Origin: Desulfosporosinus sp.
GTDB taxonomy: Bacteria; Bacillota; Desulfitobacteriia; Desulfitobacteriales; Desulfitobacteriaceae
Direction: 5' to 3'
DNA: 11,162 bases
NCBI GenBank assembly: GCA_003132105.1
Contig: PKWS01000427.1
Location: 2,213 to 13,374, forward strand
The notes under the pieces are model-generated. The model searched no databases and was not told where the DNA came from. It was given only the letters and a program-made list of their open reading frames with translations. Positions 1-5,850 of the stretch are shown in pieces (the stretch's first letter is position 1; each line of letters begins with the position of its first letter). Made by a program: the position numbers and the translations under genes.

Positions 1-786
1 GACTGGGTAGAACTTAATGTTTCTTGTCCGTTCGCAGCCGATATGGGCATTAAGATGGGCGCAGGTGCGGTTGACATGACCGCAGAGATAGTTAAAACCT
101 GTAAGAATCTGTTGACTAAGCCTTTTAGTGTAAAGATATCCCCACAAACGGTAGACCAGGCCGCTGTGGCGTTGACGTGCCAACAGGCAGGCGCACAAGC
201 TGTCAACCTGTCTGCAAGATTTAGCGGATACGATATTGATATTGACCAAGCAAGACCTATTGGTCCTGGCGCACAAGGCGGATGGGGTGGTCCATACCTT
301 ATCGGATATGGTTTGAAAAATACTGCTTTGGCGGCCAGAGTGCTTAGTGTTCCAATTATCTCTGGTTTAGGCGTGTGGGATTGGAAGGATATTATTAAAT
401 ATACCATGGTAGGAGCACATTTGGTGCAGTCCGGTGTTGGCATTATGCTACAAGGTTATGATGTTGCTAAAAAATGGAATGCAAATATCGAAGCTTGGTT
501 GGATGCGCGTGGCTATAATTCCTTGGATGATATCCGTGGAATAGCTCTGCCGAACATCTTAAAGACTGCTGAGGTAGTGCGAGCTGAAGAGGGTATCTTT
601 GGAATGATTGATTCTGAGAAGTGCACAAAGTGCGGCGTATGCAAGAGAAGCTGTTTCTATGATGCTATCACACTGACCAAATTGGGCGCAGTAGTCAATC
701 AGAATAAATGTGATGGCTGCGGTATGTGTGTGGAGGTTTGCCCGAGCAATGCTGCTTCTATGACGACTATACAAAAAAAAGCATAG
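1..786 (+). CDS. Dihydropyrimidine/dihydroorotate dehydrogenase-like FMN protein with C-terminal 2x[4Fe-4S] ferredoxin domain (5' end cut off by window)
   Basis: The reading frame is open from base 1, so only the last 261 residues are seen. The visible part begins inside the FMN-binding TIM barrel: LNVSCP at residues 5-10 matches the N-x-SCP loop of dihydropyrimidine dehydrogenase (DPD/PreA), VKISP (about 44-48) matches its VKLTP strand, and a glycine-rich phosphate-binding part (GPGAQGGWGGP, then ISGLGVWDW and the VQSGVGIMLQG stretch) follows. The C-terminus carries two C-x2-C-x2-C-x3-C motifs (Cys 208/211/214/218 and 237/240/243/247), expected to bind two [4Fe-4S] clusters that pass electrons to or from FMN. 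The family reduces or oxidises C=C bonds in cytosolic cyclic or unsaturated substrates. The loop that carries the catalytic Cys in DPD (ACG in LACGQD) reads GAG here, so pyrimidine reduction is doubtful. Family assignment is firm; the substrate is unknown. It is separated from the next gene by 386 bases and may belong to an upstream operon. Confidence 0.85.
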   Translation, partial: DWVELNVSCPFAADMGIKMGAGAVDMTAEIVKTCKNLLTKPFSVKISPQTVDQAAVALTCQQAGAQAVNLSARFSGYDIDIDQARPIGPGAQGGWGGPYLIGYGLKNTALAARVLSVPIISGLGVWDWKDIIKYTMVGAHLVQSGVGIMLQGYDVAKKWNANIEAWLDARGYNSLDDIRGIALPNILKTAEVVRAEEGIFGMIDSEKCTKCGVCKRSCFYDAITLTKLGAVVNQNKCDGCGMCVEVCPSNAASMTTIQKKA

Positions 787-890
787 CAGTTTATGTTATT
801 ACTCAGCCATTCACAAACAACGCAACTCTGTGATGCCGTTGTATCATGGCCACTCTAAGGCTACTTCTAAATAAAAATTGTATCACGATC

Positions 891-916
891 GAGGGGATAA
901 CTTCCGTTATCCCCTC
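891..916. terminator. Perfect inverted repeat, possible terminator or operator
   Basis: GAGGGGATAAC and GTTATCCCCTC are exact reverse complements around a TTCC loop, giving an 11-bp stem with a 4-base loop. It starts 105 bases after the stop of the dehydrogenase-like gene. There is no run of T after it on the + strand (CAATATAAAC follows), so a classical intrinsic terminator on this strand is not fully supported. On the - strand the downstream side becomes T-rich only about 12 bases later. It may instead be a protein-binding palindrome. Confidence 0.45.
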
Positions 917-943
917 CAATATAAACTGAATAGGATCATCCAA

Positions 944-1111
944 TGTCTCTGGTATGAAGGGGTTTTCCACTTAGTGTATTTACCAAAGATTCCAGAGCTT
1001 TCTGACAATTGATATTAACTACGTATTCGGTAAAATACGTTTGCACCTTTTCTTCAGAAACAGCCGGATATCTTTTGCTGCAGTTTCTGCATTCGCAAGT
1101 CCTATTCTGCT
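944..1111 (-). pseudogene. Possible decayed coding fragment, unrecognised
   Basis: Read on the - strand, about 55 codons are open between stops, with codon choice typical of a real gene. The translation includes QTYFTEYVVNINCQKALESL and LVNTLSGKPLHTRDIG. After the first stop, the same frame continues for about 25 more gene-like codons to about 869. No start codon with a ribosome binding site is visible, and part of the stretch faces the leader of the flavoprotein gene. I do not recognise the family. It could be a regulator relic or chance. Confidence 0.25.
1021..1040. promoter_or_regulatory. 7-bp inverted repeat, possible operator
   Basis: ACGTATT and AATACGT are exact reverse complements separated by CGGTAA. 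The repeat lies about 130 bases ahead of the flavoprotein start, in a gene-free spacer, which suits a transcription-factor site. No regulator gene is present in the window to pair it with. Confidence 0.25.
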
Positions 1112-1158
1112 AAGTTGTGATTATAAGTACATAAAAGCATATAAACAGTGCACAAAAT

Positions 1159-1163
1159 GGAGG
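1159..1163 (+). promoter_or_regulatory. Ribosome binding site GGAGG for the flavoprotein gene
   Basis: GGAGG ends 9 bases before GTG at 1173, an ideal spacing. The in-frame ATG at 1164 directly abuts the motif and the in-frame TTG at 1041 lies far upstream of it, so this site decides the start at 1173. Confidence 0.7.
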
Positions 1164-1172
1164 ATGCAGCAA

Positions 1173-2813
1173 GTGAAAGAAATCCGTTGTGATGTTCTAG
1201 TAATCGGTGCCGGTGCGGCTGGAAGCCGGGCTGCCTATGAAGCAAAAAAAGCTGCTCCAGAGCTTGAAGTCATTCTTACGTGTAATGGGAAATATCAATC
1301 CAGTGGAAGTACAAATCTTGACGCCTCCGAGGCGTTGGGAATAAATGCACCGTTTAATTATATGCAGGATGGCGATAGTGCAGATATATATTATGCAGAT
1401 ATTATTTCAACAGGTGATGGTCTGGCAAGTCCGAAACTTTGCCGTATTATTGCTGAGGAATCCTGTGCACGCTTAAAAGAACTGTTAGAGCTTGGTGTGA
1501 AATTTGAACTAAAGAACGGCATACCGGTTCAGCAAAAGCTTTCTGGATGCACAAAAGCCAGATCACTCACTAGTGGCGGAGGAACCGGAGTACAGATTAC
1601 CCGCGCGCTTGCGCAGGCATATCTGAAGGAAGGCGTTACCGTTGTAGAAAATGCACATATGCTGTCATTATGCCAAACTGAGGACAAAATGGTATGCGGT
1701 GCAGTGGGCTTAATTGACCATAACCCTGTTTTTATCACTGCCAAGACAGTAGTCTTAGCTACTGGCGGAGCAGGTCAGCTTTTTGCGAGAAATGTAAACA
1801 CGTCGGATATCGTTGGTGATGGCTGGGCAATGGCTTATCAAGCAGGAGCCAAAATGGTTAATATGGAATTCTTCCAAGTAGGGCCTGCAGTGGTAAAGCC
1901 TGAGATGAAGTTCATCATTCACAGCCATATGTGGAGGCTGCAGCCTAGGCTTACAAACTCCAAGGGGGAAGAGTTCCTGTCAAATTATTGTCCGTCCGAT
2001 GTTAGTGTTGAGGAAGCGTTGCGCTTAAAAGCAATGTCCTATCCCTTCTCGGTTCGCACAAAAGCGATGTATGTGGATATTGCCATTTTCAAGGAAATAA
2101 TGTCCGGCAACGGAACAGCCAATGGAGGCGTTTATTTTGACGTAACTCATGTTGGATTGGATGAATTTATGCAGAAAGCACCGATTACCTATCAGCGGAT
2201 TAAAAAAGCCGGCGTTGATTTAAGGACGGACAAGTTGGAACTGGGATTGGCAGTTCAGAATTTTAATGGCGGTGTACTCATTGATAATAACGGGTACACA
2301 GGTGTAAAGGGGCTGTATGCAGCCGGTGAGGTAACTGGCGGTATTCACGGCTCTGACAGACCGGGCGGTAACAATCTCACAGATACTCAGATATTTGGAT
2401 ATCGAGCAGGTGTTAGTGCTGCTTTCGAAGCGCAAAAATCAGCTACAGTGGAAATAAGCCGCGAAATGCAGGCTGTTTCCGATCGGCTGCAGATGAACGA
2501 CAGCGACAAGGACATTCTTGCCCAAAGTATGCAGATGTTCTATAAAGAGCTTACTATTGTGCGCACAGCCCAGGGGTTGTCTAAGGTATTAGATTTTGCC
2601 AATCGATATTTGAAGGAAGATATCTGCCTTGAAGTGAAAAACAGGCTACTGGTTGGAAGGATGCTTGCAACTGCCATGCTGCTTCGTGAAGAAAGCCGTG
2701 GTACACACTATCGTGAGGATTTTCCTAATCGATCTAAAGAATGGACACAGAGAATTGTTATGAGTCAGGACGAAAATCAACAGATAACTGTAGCCATTCA
2801 AAAAATGGAATAG
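1173..2813 (+). CDS. FAD-dependent flavoprotein of the fumarate reductase / L-aspartate oxidase family
   Basis: With the GTG start at 1173 the protein has 546 residues, normal for the family. It opens directly with the FAD-binding Rossmann strand (DVLVIGAGAAG, residues 7-17); the longer version from TTG 1041 would add an unrelated leader. Further FAD-contact motifs are GGGTGVQITRAL (135-146), VVLATGGAGQLF (193-204), GLYAAGEVTGGIHG (380-393) and the C-terminal ESRGTHYREDFP (507-518) typical of SdhA/FrdA/NadB. The enzyme is expected to be cytosolic or membrane-peripheral and to exchange two electrons with a carboxylic acid or similar substrate. The dicarboxylate-binding residues differ: the usual MEFVQFHPT reads MEFFQVGPA (231-239), losing the His, and the RGEGG loop is replaced around residues 255-259. 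The later HG-x2-R (392-396) is kept. It is therefore probably not a fumarate reductase or aspartate oxidase. RraA-like gene 1 follows after 17 bases, so the two are likely co-transcribed. There is no signal peptide. Confidence 0.85.
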   Translation: MKEIRCDVLVIGAGAAGSRAAYEAKKAAPELEVILTCNGKYQSSGSTNLDASEALGINAPFNYMQDGDSADIYYADIISTGDGLASPKLCRIIAEESCARLKELLELGVKFELKNGIPVQQKLSGCTKARSLTSGGGTGVQITRALAQAYLKEGVTVVENAHMLSLCQTEDKMVCGAVGLIDHNPVFITAKTVVLATGGAGQLFARNVNTSDIVGDGWAMAYQAGAKMVNMEFFQVGPAVVKPEMKFIIHSHMWRLQPRLTNSKGEEFLSNYCPSDVSVEEALRLKAMSYPFSVRTKAMYVDIAIFKEIMSGNGTANGGVYFDVTHVGLDEFMQKAPITYQRIKKAGVDLRTDKLELGLAVQNFNGGVLIDNNGYTGVKGLYAAGEVTGGIHGSDRPGGNNLTDTQIFGYRAGVSAAFEAQKSATVEISREMQAVSDRLQMNDSDKDILAQSMQMFYKELTIVRTAQGLSKVLDFANRYLKEDICLEVKNRLLVGRMLATAMLLREESRGTHYREDFPNRSKEWTQRIVMSQDENQQITVAIQKME

Positions 2814-2815
2814 AC

Positions 2816-2823
2816 AAGGAGGG
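2816..2823 (+). promoter_or_regulatory. Ribosome binding site AAGGAGGG for RraA-like gene 1
   Basis: This near-perfect anti-16S match sits 7 bases before TTG at 2831 and immediately after the flavoprotein stop. It fixes a TTG start and rules out the in-frame ATG at 2741, which lies inside the upstream gene and has no such site. Confidence 0.8.
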
Positions 2824-2830
2824 CAGTGCA

Positions 2831-3496
2831 TTGAAAACTTTAAGTACAACCAATCGGGAAAGATTAATGAAGCTTTCCACAACAAATGTTGCTGATGCTC
2901 TTGACTCACTTGGCCTCAAAGGTGCTACATTCGGAATTAACGCAATCTGGCCAACCATGGACAAGGTTGTTGGAGCCGCTGTAACGGTAAAGCTTGTGGC
3001 AGCAGGATTGACAAAGAGTAAAACCCATTTGGGTGTAAAAGCAATCGATTTAGCTCAGGCTGGGGATGTTATTCTGGTGGATAATAGCGGCCGGCTGGAC
3101 ACCTCCTGCTGGGGCGGCATTCTTGCCAACGGAGCCAAAACCAAGGGTGTATCAGGTGTGGTTATCGACGGAGCTTGCCGCGACGTAGACGATTATGTGG
3201 AAATAAACTTTCCTGTTTATGCCAGAGGCTCGGTGGTATCTACAGCAAGAGGACGAATCATGGAACAGAGCACCAATGAGATGGTACAGTTCGGTGGGAT
3301 ACAGGTCAGACCGGGTGATATCGTTATTGGCGATAAAAGCGGCGTAGTTATCATTCCACAGGAAAAGCTGGAAGATGTTTTGGCTAAAGCGGAAGAGTTA
3401 TGGCAAAAAGAGGAAGACATGGTCAGCGAAATCCGCTCAGGTAAAACCATGACAGAGGTGGATGAAAAGTTCAGCTACGAAAATATGCTTAAATAG
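2831..3496 (+). CDS. RraA-like protein 1 (HMG/CHA aldolase-type fold)
   Basis: 221 residues from a TTG start chosen by the strong upstream ribosome binding site. The fold is the RraA/demethylmenaquinone methyltransferase-like family, which includes the Mg-dependent 4-hydroxy-4-methyl-2-oxoglutarate/4-carboxy-4-hydroxy-2-oxoadipate (HMG/CHA) aldolases and oxaloacetate decarboxylases, as well as the RNase E inhibitor RraA. Visible signatures are TTNVADALDSLG (17-28), the GDVILVDNSG strand (78-87), CWGGILANGAKTKG (93-106) and the metal/substrate loop GVVIDGACRD (109-118) with Arg117 and Asp118. A C-terminal helical tail ends in EIRSGKTMTEVD (200-211), as in the aldolase group. It follows the flavoprotein by 17 bases. 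The job is inferred to be retro-aldol cleavage or decarboxylation of a 2-keto acid. An RNase E role is unlikely in this metabolic setting. The precise substrate is unknown. Confidence 0.85.
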   Translation: MKTLSTTNRERLMKLSTTNVADALDSLGLKGATFGINAIWPTMDKVVGAAVTVKLVAAGLTKSKTHLGVKAIDLAQAGDVILVDNSGRLDTSCWGGILANGAKTKGVSGVVIDGACRDVDDYVEINFPVYARGSVVSTARGRIMEQSTNEMVQFGGIQVRPGDIVIGDKSGVVIIPQEKLEDVLAKAEELWQKEEDMVSEIRSGKTMTEVDEKFSYENMLK

Positions 3497-3541
3497 GATG
3501 GGTTACACTCTTGCTCAAATGATCTCATTGAATATAAGTCA

Positions 3542-3766
3542 TGGCAAAAAAGTGGTCAACCAAAAAATTTCTTATGATCCGTTAAACGTTTTAAAGTCGT
3601 CGTCGCCATAATACCAAGATATTATGACGTCAGCCATTTATATAAAAGCCATGGGTGATATTTTCTGTCTTGTCTCGGAATAGCCTTGCTTTGTTATACC
3701 GCCTTCAGCTCCTTTAATGGTTTTAAAGAATGAATTTAATTCAATCTCATCTGTTCTCAACCTTGA
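3542..3766 (-). pseudogene. Relic of an IS4-family-like transposase (N-terminal region)
   Basis: Read on the - strand, the fragment gives ELNSFFKTIKGAEGGITKQG followed by YSETRQKISPMAFI, then a stop at 3638-3640. In the same frame it continues MADVIISWYYGDDDFKTFNGS to another stop at 3572-3574, and then a short, poorer tail. The pattern ELxxFF...ITKQGYSxxRQKxSPxAFI...YxDDDxKTFNG resembles the N-terminal part of IS4-type transposases, where VTKSAFSQARKKL-type motifs precede the first catalytic Asp. The rest of the element and its inverted repeats are missing, and two in-frame stops show it is dead. It ends near the ubiX start, so ubiX may have been rejoined to the cluster next to an old insertion. 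Confidence 0.6.
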
Positions 3767-3790
3767 TTTTGTGCCAGTGAGAAGCGGTAG

Positions 3791-3797
3791 AAGGGAG
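3791..3797 (+). promoter_or_regulatory. Ribosome binding site AAGGGAG for ubiX
   Basis: The motif lies 6 bases before ATG at 3804. It selects this start over the in-frame ATG at 3717, whose extra 29 residues would be read antisense to the transposase relic and do not belong to UbiX. Confidence 0.75.
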
Positions 3798-3803
3798 TTA
3801 GAA

Positions 3804-4379
3804 ATGAAAAAACGTATTGTTGTAGCAATTTCAGGAGCCACCAGCTCCATCTATGGTATTCGCCTGCTGGAAGCTCTTCGTAGGTATGAGGATATTGAGA
3901 TACATTTGATAATCAGCCATTGGGCCGAGGAGAACATCAAAATTGAAACATCATACAGCGTAGAGGAAATCTGGGCACTTGCGCATCACAATTACTGCAA
4001 TAACGAAATGGGGGCAAGGATTTCCAGTGGCTCTTTTCGCGTATCAGGAATGGTGGTTATCCCTTGCAGCATGAAGACCCTTTCTGCAATTTCCTGTGGC
4101 TTTACCGAAAACTTAATCGCAAGAGCTGCCGATGTAATGCTAAAGGAACACCGCTCGCTTATAATTGTCCCGAGAGAAACTCCACTCAATGTCATTCATT
4201 TGGAGAATATGCTAAAGCTTGCCCGTATGGGCGTCAGCATTATGCCGCCAATGCCATCTTTCTACCACCAGCCTAAGAGTGTGGACGACCTATTAAATCA
4301 CTTTACGGGAAGGGTATTGGATTTGCTGGGAATTGATCATAAAATGTCGGGAAGATGGAATGATGGTCTGGACGATTAA
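3804..4379 (+). CDS. ubiX: UbiX/Pad1-family flavin prenyltransferase
   Basis: 191 residues, the usual length of UbiX. The enzyme joins a dimethylallyl group to FMN to make prenylated FMN (prFMN), the cofactor of UbiD-type decarboxylases. Signatures are the FMN-binding start VVAISGATSSIYG (6-18), VIPCSMKTLSAISCGFTENL (85-104), LIIVPRETPLNVIHLENM (119-136) with the phosphate-binding Arg124, and the MPPMPSFYHQP region (147-157) with Tyr154, followed by GRVLDLLGI (169-177). These contain the expected dimethylallyl-phosphate and flavin contacts. The decarboxylase partner is encoded about 3.6 kb downstream at 7998-9350. In many clusters the two are adjacent; here RraA-like and AcnX genes lie between them. 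The start is set by the AAGGGAG site. The assignment is firm; ubiquinone synthesis itself is not implied. Confidence 0.93.
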   Translation: MKKRIVVAISGATSSIYGIRLLEALRRYEDIEIHLIISHWAEENIKIETSYSVEEIWALAHHNYCNNEMGARISSGSFRVSGMVVIPCSMKTLSAISCGFTENLIARAADVMLKEHRSLIIVPRETPLNVIHLENMLKLARMGVSIMPPMPSFYHQPKSVDDLLNHFTGRVLDLLGIDHKMSGRWNDGLDD

Positions 4380-4385
4380 CGAATA

Positions 4386-4408
4386 GCTGGGTATCCGTTT
4401 TACTCAGC
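4386..4408 (+). terminator. Hairpin after ubiX, weak terminator candidate
   Basis: GCTGGGTA and TACTCAGC pair over 8 bp with one G-T wobble around a 7-base loop, starting 7 bases after the ubiX stop. No T-run follows (CCCGGTTACTT), so it may be only an mRNA 3' stabiliser or chance. Confidence 0.3.
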
Positions 4409-4431
4409 CCCGGTTACTTGAGGTTCTTCTG

Positions 4432-4462
4432 TTGAATCTAAATGAAAATTCTTCAAGATAAT
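4432..4462 (+). promoter_or_regulatory. Candidate promoter for the RraA2-RraA3-AcnX operon
   Basis: TTGAAT (4432-4437) and GATAAT (4457-4462) resemble -35 and -10 boxes, with a 19-base spacer that is slightly too long. The position, about 45 bases ahead of the start of RraA-like gene 2 and after the hairpin, fits a new transcript. The evidence is sequence resemblance only. Confidence 0.25.
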
Positions 4463-4495
4463 AATCAAGATGTTTTGTTTTTAAGCAATGGAGAA

Positions 4496-4501
4496 AAGGA
4501 G
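4496..4501 (+). promoter_or_regulatory. Ribosome binding site AAGGAG for RraA-like gene 2
   Basis: The motif lies 7 bases before ATG at 4509. The in-frame ATG at 4503 is only 1 base away and the one at 4488 is upstream of the motif, so 4509 is the supported start. Confidence 0.75.
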
Positions 4502-4508
4502 AATGACA

Positions 4509-5126
4509 ATGAATTTGGATGTGTTAGAAAGATTAAAAAAACTACCACTTGGTAATATATGTGATGCTAACCAAAAACGTGGGAATATGGATTCTGGGAT
4601 AAGACCTGTCGATCCTGAATCAAAACTTGTGGGGGAAGCCTACACCGTAAGATGCCACCCGAGGGATAATCTGGCAATTCATAAGGCAATATATGAAGCT
4701 CCTATTGGAAGTGTTTTGGTTGTCGATACCCAAGGGTATTATAACTGTGGTTATTTTGGCGATATTATGGCTTTAGCCTGTCAGGTTCGCGGGATTGCCG
4801 GATTGGTAATTGATGGTGGCTGCCGCGACTCGAACGATATTCAGGAGATGAACTTCCCTACTTTCAGCCGCACAATCAACTCTGGTGGTACCGTAAAGGA
4901 AACTGCCGGTCAGACCGCCTGCCCAATAATATGTGGTGGTGTATCCGTAGCCACTGGCGACCTTATTGTTGCAGACAGAGATGGCGTTGTTGTTATAAAG
5001 CGTGAGGATGTGGAAAAGGTATTAGAAAAGACGGAAGCCATTGCGGCCATGGAAACATCTGTTCGTAAAAAATTGCTAGATAACCAAAGCACCATTGAAA
5101 TTTTTGGTTTTAGCAAGCTTTTATAA
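4509..5126 (+). CDS. RraA-like protein 2 (HMG/CHA aldolase-type fold)
   Basis: 205 residues from ATG 4509. Family signatures are LGNICDANQKRG (14-25), DNLAIHKAIYEA (53-64), the GSVLVVDTQG strand (67-76), GYFGDIMALACQVRG (81-95) and the metal/substrate loop GLVIDGGCRD (98-107) with Arg106 and Asp107, followed by GDLIVADRDGVVVI (150-163). The sequence is clearly different from RraA-like proteins 1 and 3, and its C-terminal helical tail is shorter. Expected role: a cytosolic Mg-dependent aldolase or decarboxylase acting on a 2-keto acid, by family analogy. The next rraA-like gene starts after 22 bases, so both are probably made from one transcript with AcnX. A damaged relative containing the same DNLAIHKAI motif lies at 9353-9421. 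Confidence 0.85.
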   Translation: MNLDVLERLKKLPLGNICDANQKRGNMDSGIRPVDPESKLVGEAYTVRCHPRDNLAIHKAIYEAPIGSVLVVDTQGYYNCGYFGDIMALACQVRGIAGLVIDGGCRDSNDIQEMNFPTFSRTINSGGTVKETAGQTACPIICGGVSVATGDLIVADRDGVVVIKREDVEKVLEKTEAIAAMETSVRKKLLDNQSTIEIFGFSKLL

Positions 5127-5148
5127 GCCATATAGGGAGTGAAAAATA

Positions 5149-5850
5149 ATGAAAAGCAAAGAGGTTGTAAAACAAGAAGTTGTTGACAAATTTAAGGAAC
5201 TTGATGTTTGCTGCGTATCCGACGCTATGGATAGGTTGGGGATCGCCTGCGGTTTAGAGGGAATTAAAGCAGTAGTACCCGCAAATACGATGTGTGGCAC
5301 AGCGTTTACGGTGCATTATGTTCCATGCGGTATGACCAAGGGAACCGTCGGAGATTTTTTAGACGACGTGCAGCCTGGGCAGATAGTTGTTATTGACAAC
5401 GCTGGACGTACCTACTGTACTGTATGGGGCGATATAATGACCATCAGTGCAACTAATAGAGGGATAGGCGGTACCGTTATAGACGGAGTGTGCAGAGATT
5501 TGCCTGTCATGAAAAGGCTGAACTACAAGATATTTACTAAGGGTCATTATATGGTGACCGGCAAGGATCGCGTGGAAGTTGACGCTGTTAACGTCCCTGT
5601 TTCTGTTTCTGGAATACAGATAAAGCCAGGAGATATTATTTTAGGTGATGCTACTGGCGTGATTGCCATTCCTGCGGAAGCGGCAGAGCGTGTGTTGGCG
5701 GTTGCGCTGGAAATTGCAGAAAAAGAGGCAAAGATTGAGGAAGGAATGGCAGCCGGACTTTCTATGGGGGAAGCTCGGGCGTCTGTAAACTACCATTCTT
5801 TACAAACACGTGCAGATACCAAATTAAATAAAAGGGATGATGAACTTTAA
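5149..5850 (+). CDS. RraA-like protein 3 (HMG/CHA aldolase-type fold)
   Basis: 233 residues, with GGGAGTG placed 7 bases before ATG 5149. Signatures are CCVSDAMDRLGI (21-32), GQIVVIDNAGRTYCTVWGDI (78-96), ATNRGIGGTVIDGVCRD (101-117) with Arg116 and Asp117 in the catalytic loop, and the GIQIKPGDIILGDATGVIAI strand pair (155-174). A charged helical tail contains EEGMAAGLSMGEA (197-209), as in the HMG/CHA aldolase branch. Its TAA stop shares its last base with the ATG of the AcnX large subunit, so the two are translationally coupled. This ties the RraA-like protein closely to the dehydratase and suggests that they act on consecutive intermediates. The actual substrate is unknown. Confidence 0.86.
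   Translation: MKSKEVVKQEVVDKFKELDVCCVSDAMDRLGIACGLEGIKAVVPANTMCGTAFTVHYVPCGMTKGTVGDFLDDVQPGQIVVIDNAGRTYCTVWGDIMTISATNRGIGGTVIDGVCRDLPVMKRLNYKIFTKGHYMVTGKDRVEVDAVNVPVSVSGIQIKPGDIILGDATGVIAIPAEAAERVLAVALEIAEKEAKIEEGMAAGLSMGEARASVNYHSLQTRADTKLNKRDDEL

Larger units (their letters stand above)
787..1172. other. Gene-free spacer with hairpin, inverted repeat and a decayed-looking - strand reading frame
   Basis: No intact gene is seen on either strand. The spacer holds a perfect 11-bp stem hairpin (891-916), a 7-bp inverted repeat (1021-1040) and a - strand stretch open from about 1111 down to about 944 with gene-like codon choice but no convincing start. A weak promoter-like pair, TTGTGA (1115-1120) and CATATA (1138-1143) with a 17-base spacer, lies just ahead of the flavoprotein ribosome binding site. 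It matches consensus poorly, so it is only a candidate for the start of the flavoprotein-RraA transcript. Confidence 0.5.
3497..3803. other. Gene-free spacer containing an IS4-like transposase relic
   Basis: This spacer of 307 bases splits RraA-like gene 1 from ubiX. Its main content is the decayed - strand transposase fragment listed separately. No clear terminator with a T-run follows RraA-like gene 1, and no convincing promoter for ubiX is visible. Confidence 0.5.

Noticed and set aside
1041..1172. N-terminal extension of the flavoprotein from TTG 1041
   Set aside because: The extra 44 residues have no family match, precede the FAD strand that normally begins the protein, and are not preceded by a ribosome binding site. 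GTG 1173 has GGAGG at ideal spacing.
2741..2830. Longer RraA-like protein 1 starting at ATG 2741 inside the flavoprotein gene
   Set aside because: It would overlap the upstream coding region by over 70 bases, and the strong AAGGAGGG site points to TTG 2831.
3717..3803. Longer UbiX starting at ATG 3717
   Set aside because: The extension is read across the IS4-like relic and lacks a ribosome binding site. UbiX normally begins just before the VVAISGATS strand.
799..4409. Repeated TTACTCAGCC after two stop codons (799-808 and 4400-4409)
   Set aside because: Only 10 identical bases. The second copy forms a hairpin and the first does not, so it is probably chance.
4488..4508. ATG 4488 or 4503 as start of RraA-like protein 2
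   Set aside because: The AAGGAG motif lies downstream of 4488 and only 1 base before 4503. ATG 4509 has correct spacing.
2831..5850. RraA-like proteins as inhibitors of RNase E
   Set aside because: Three paralogues inside a metabolic cluster, all with the DG-x2-RD aldolase loop, fit keto-acid chemistry better.
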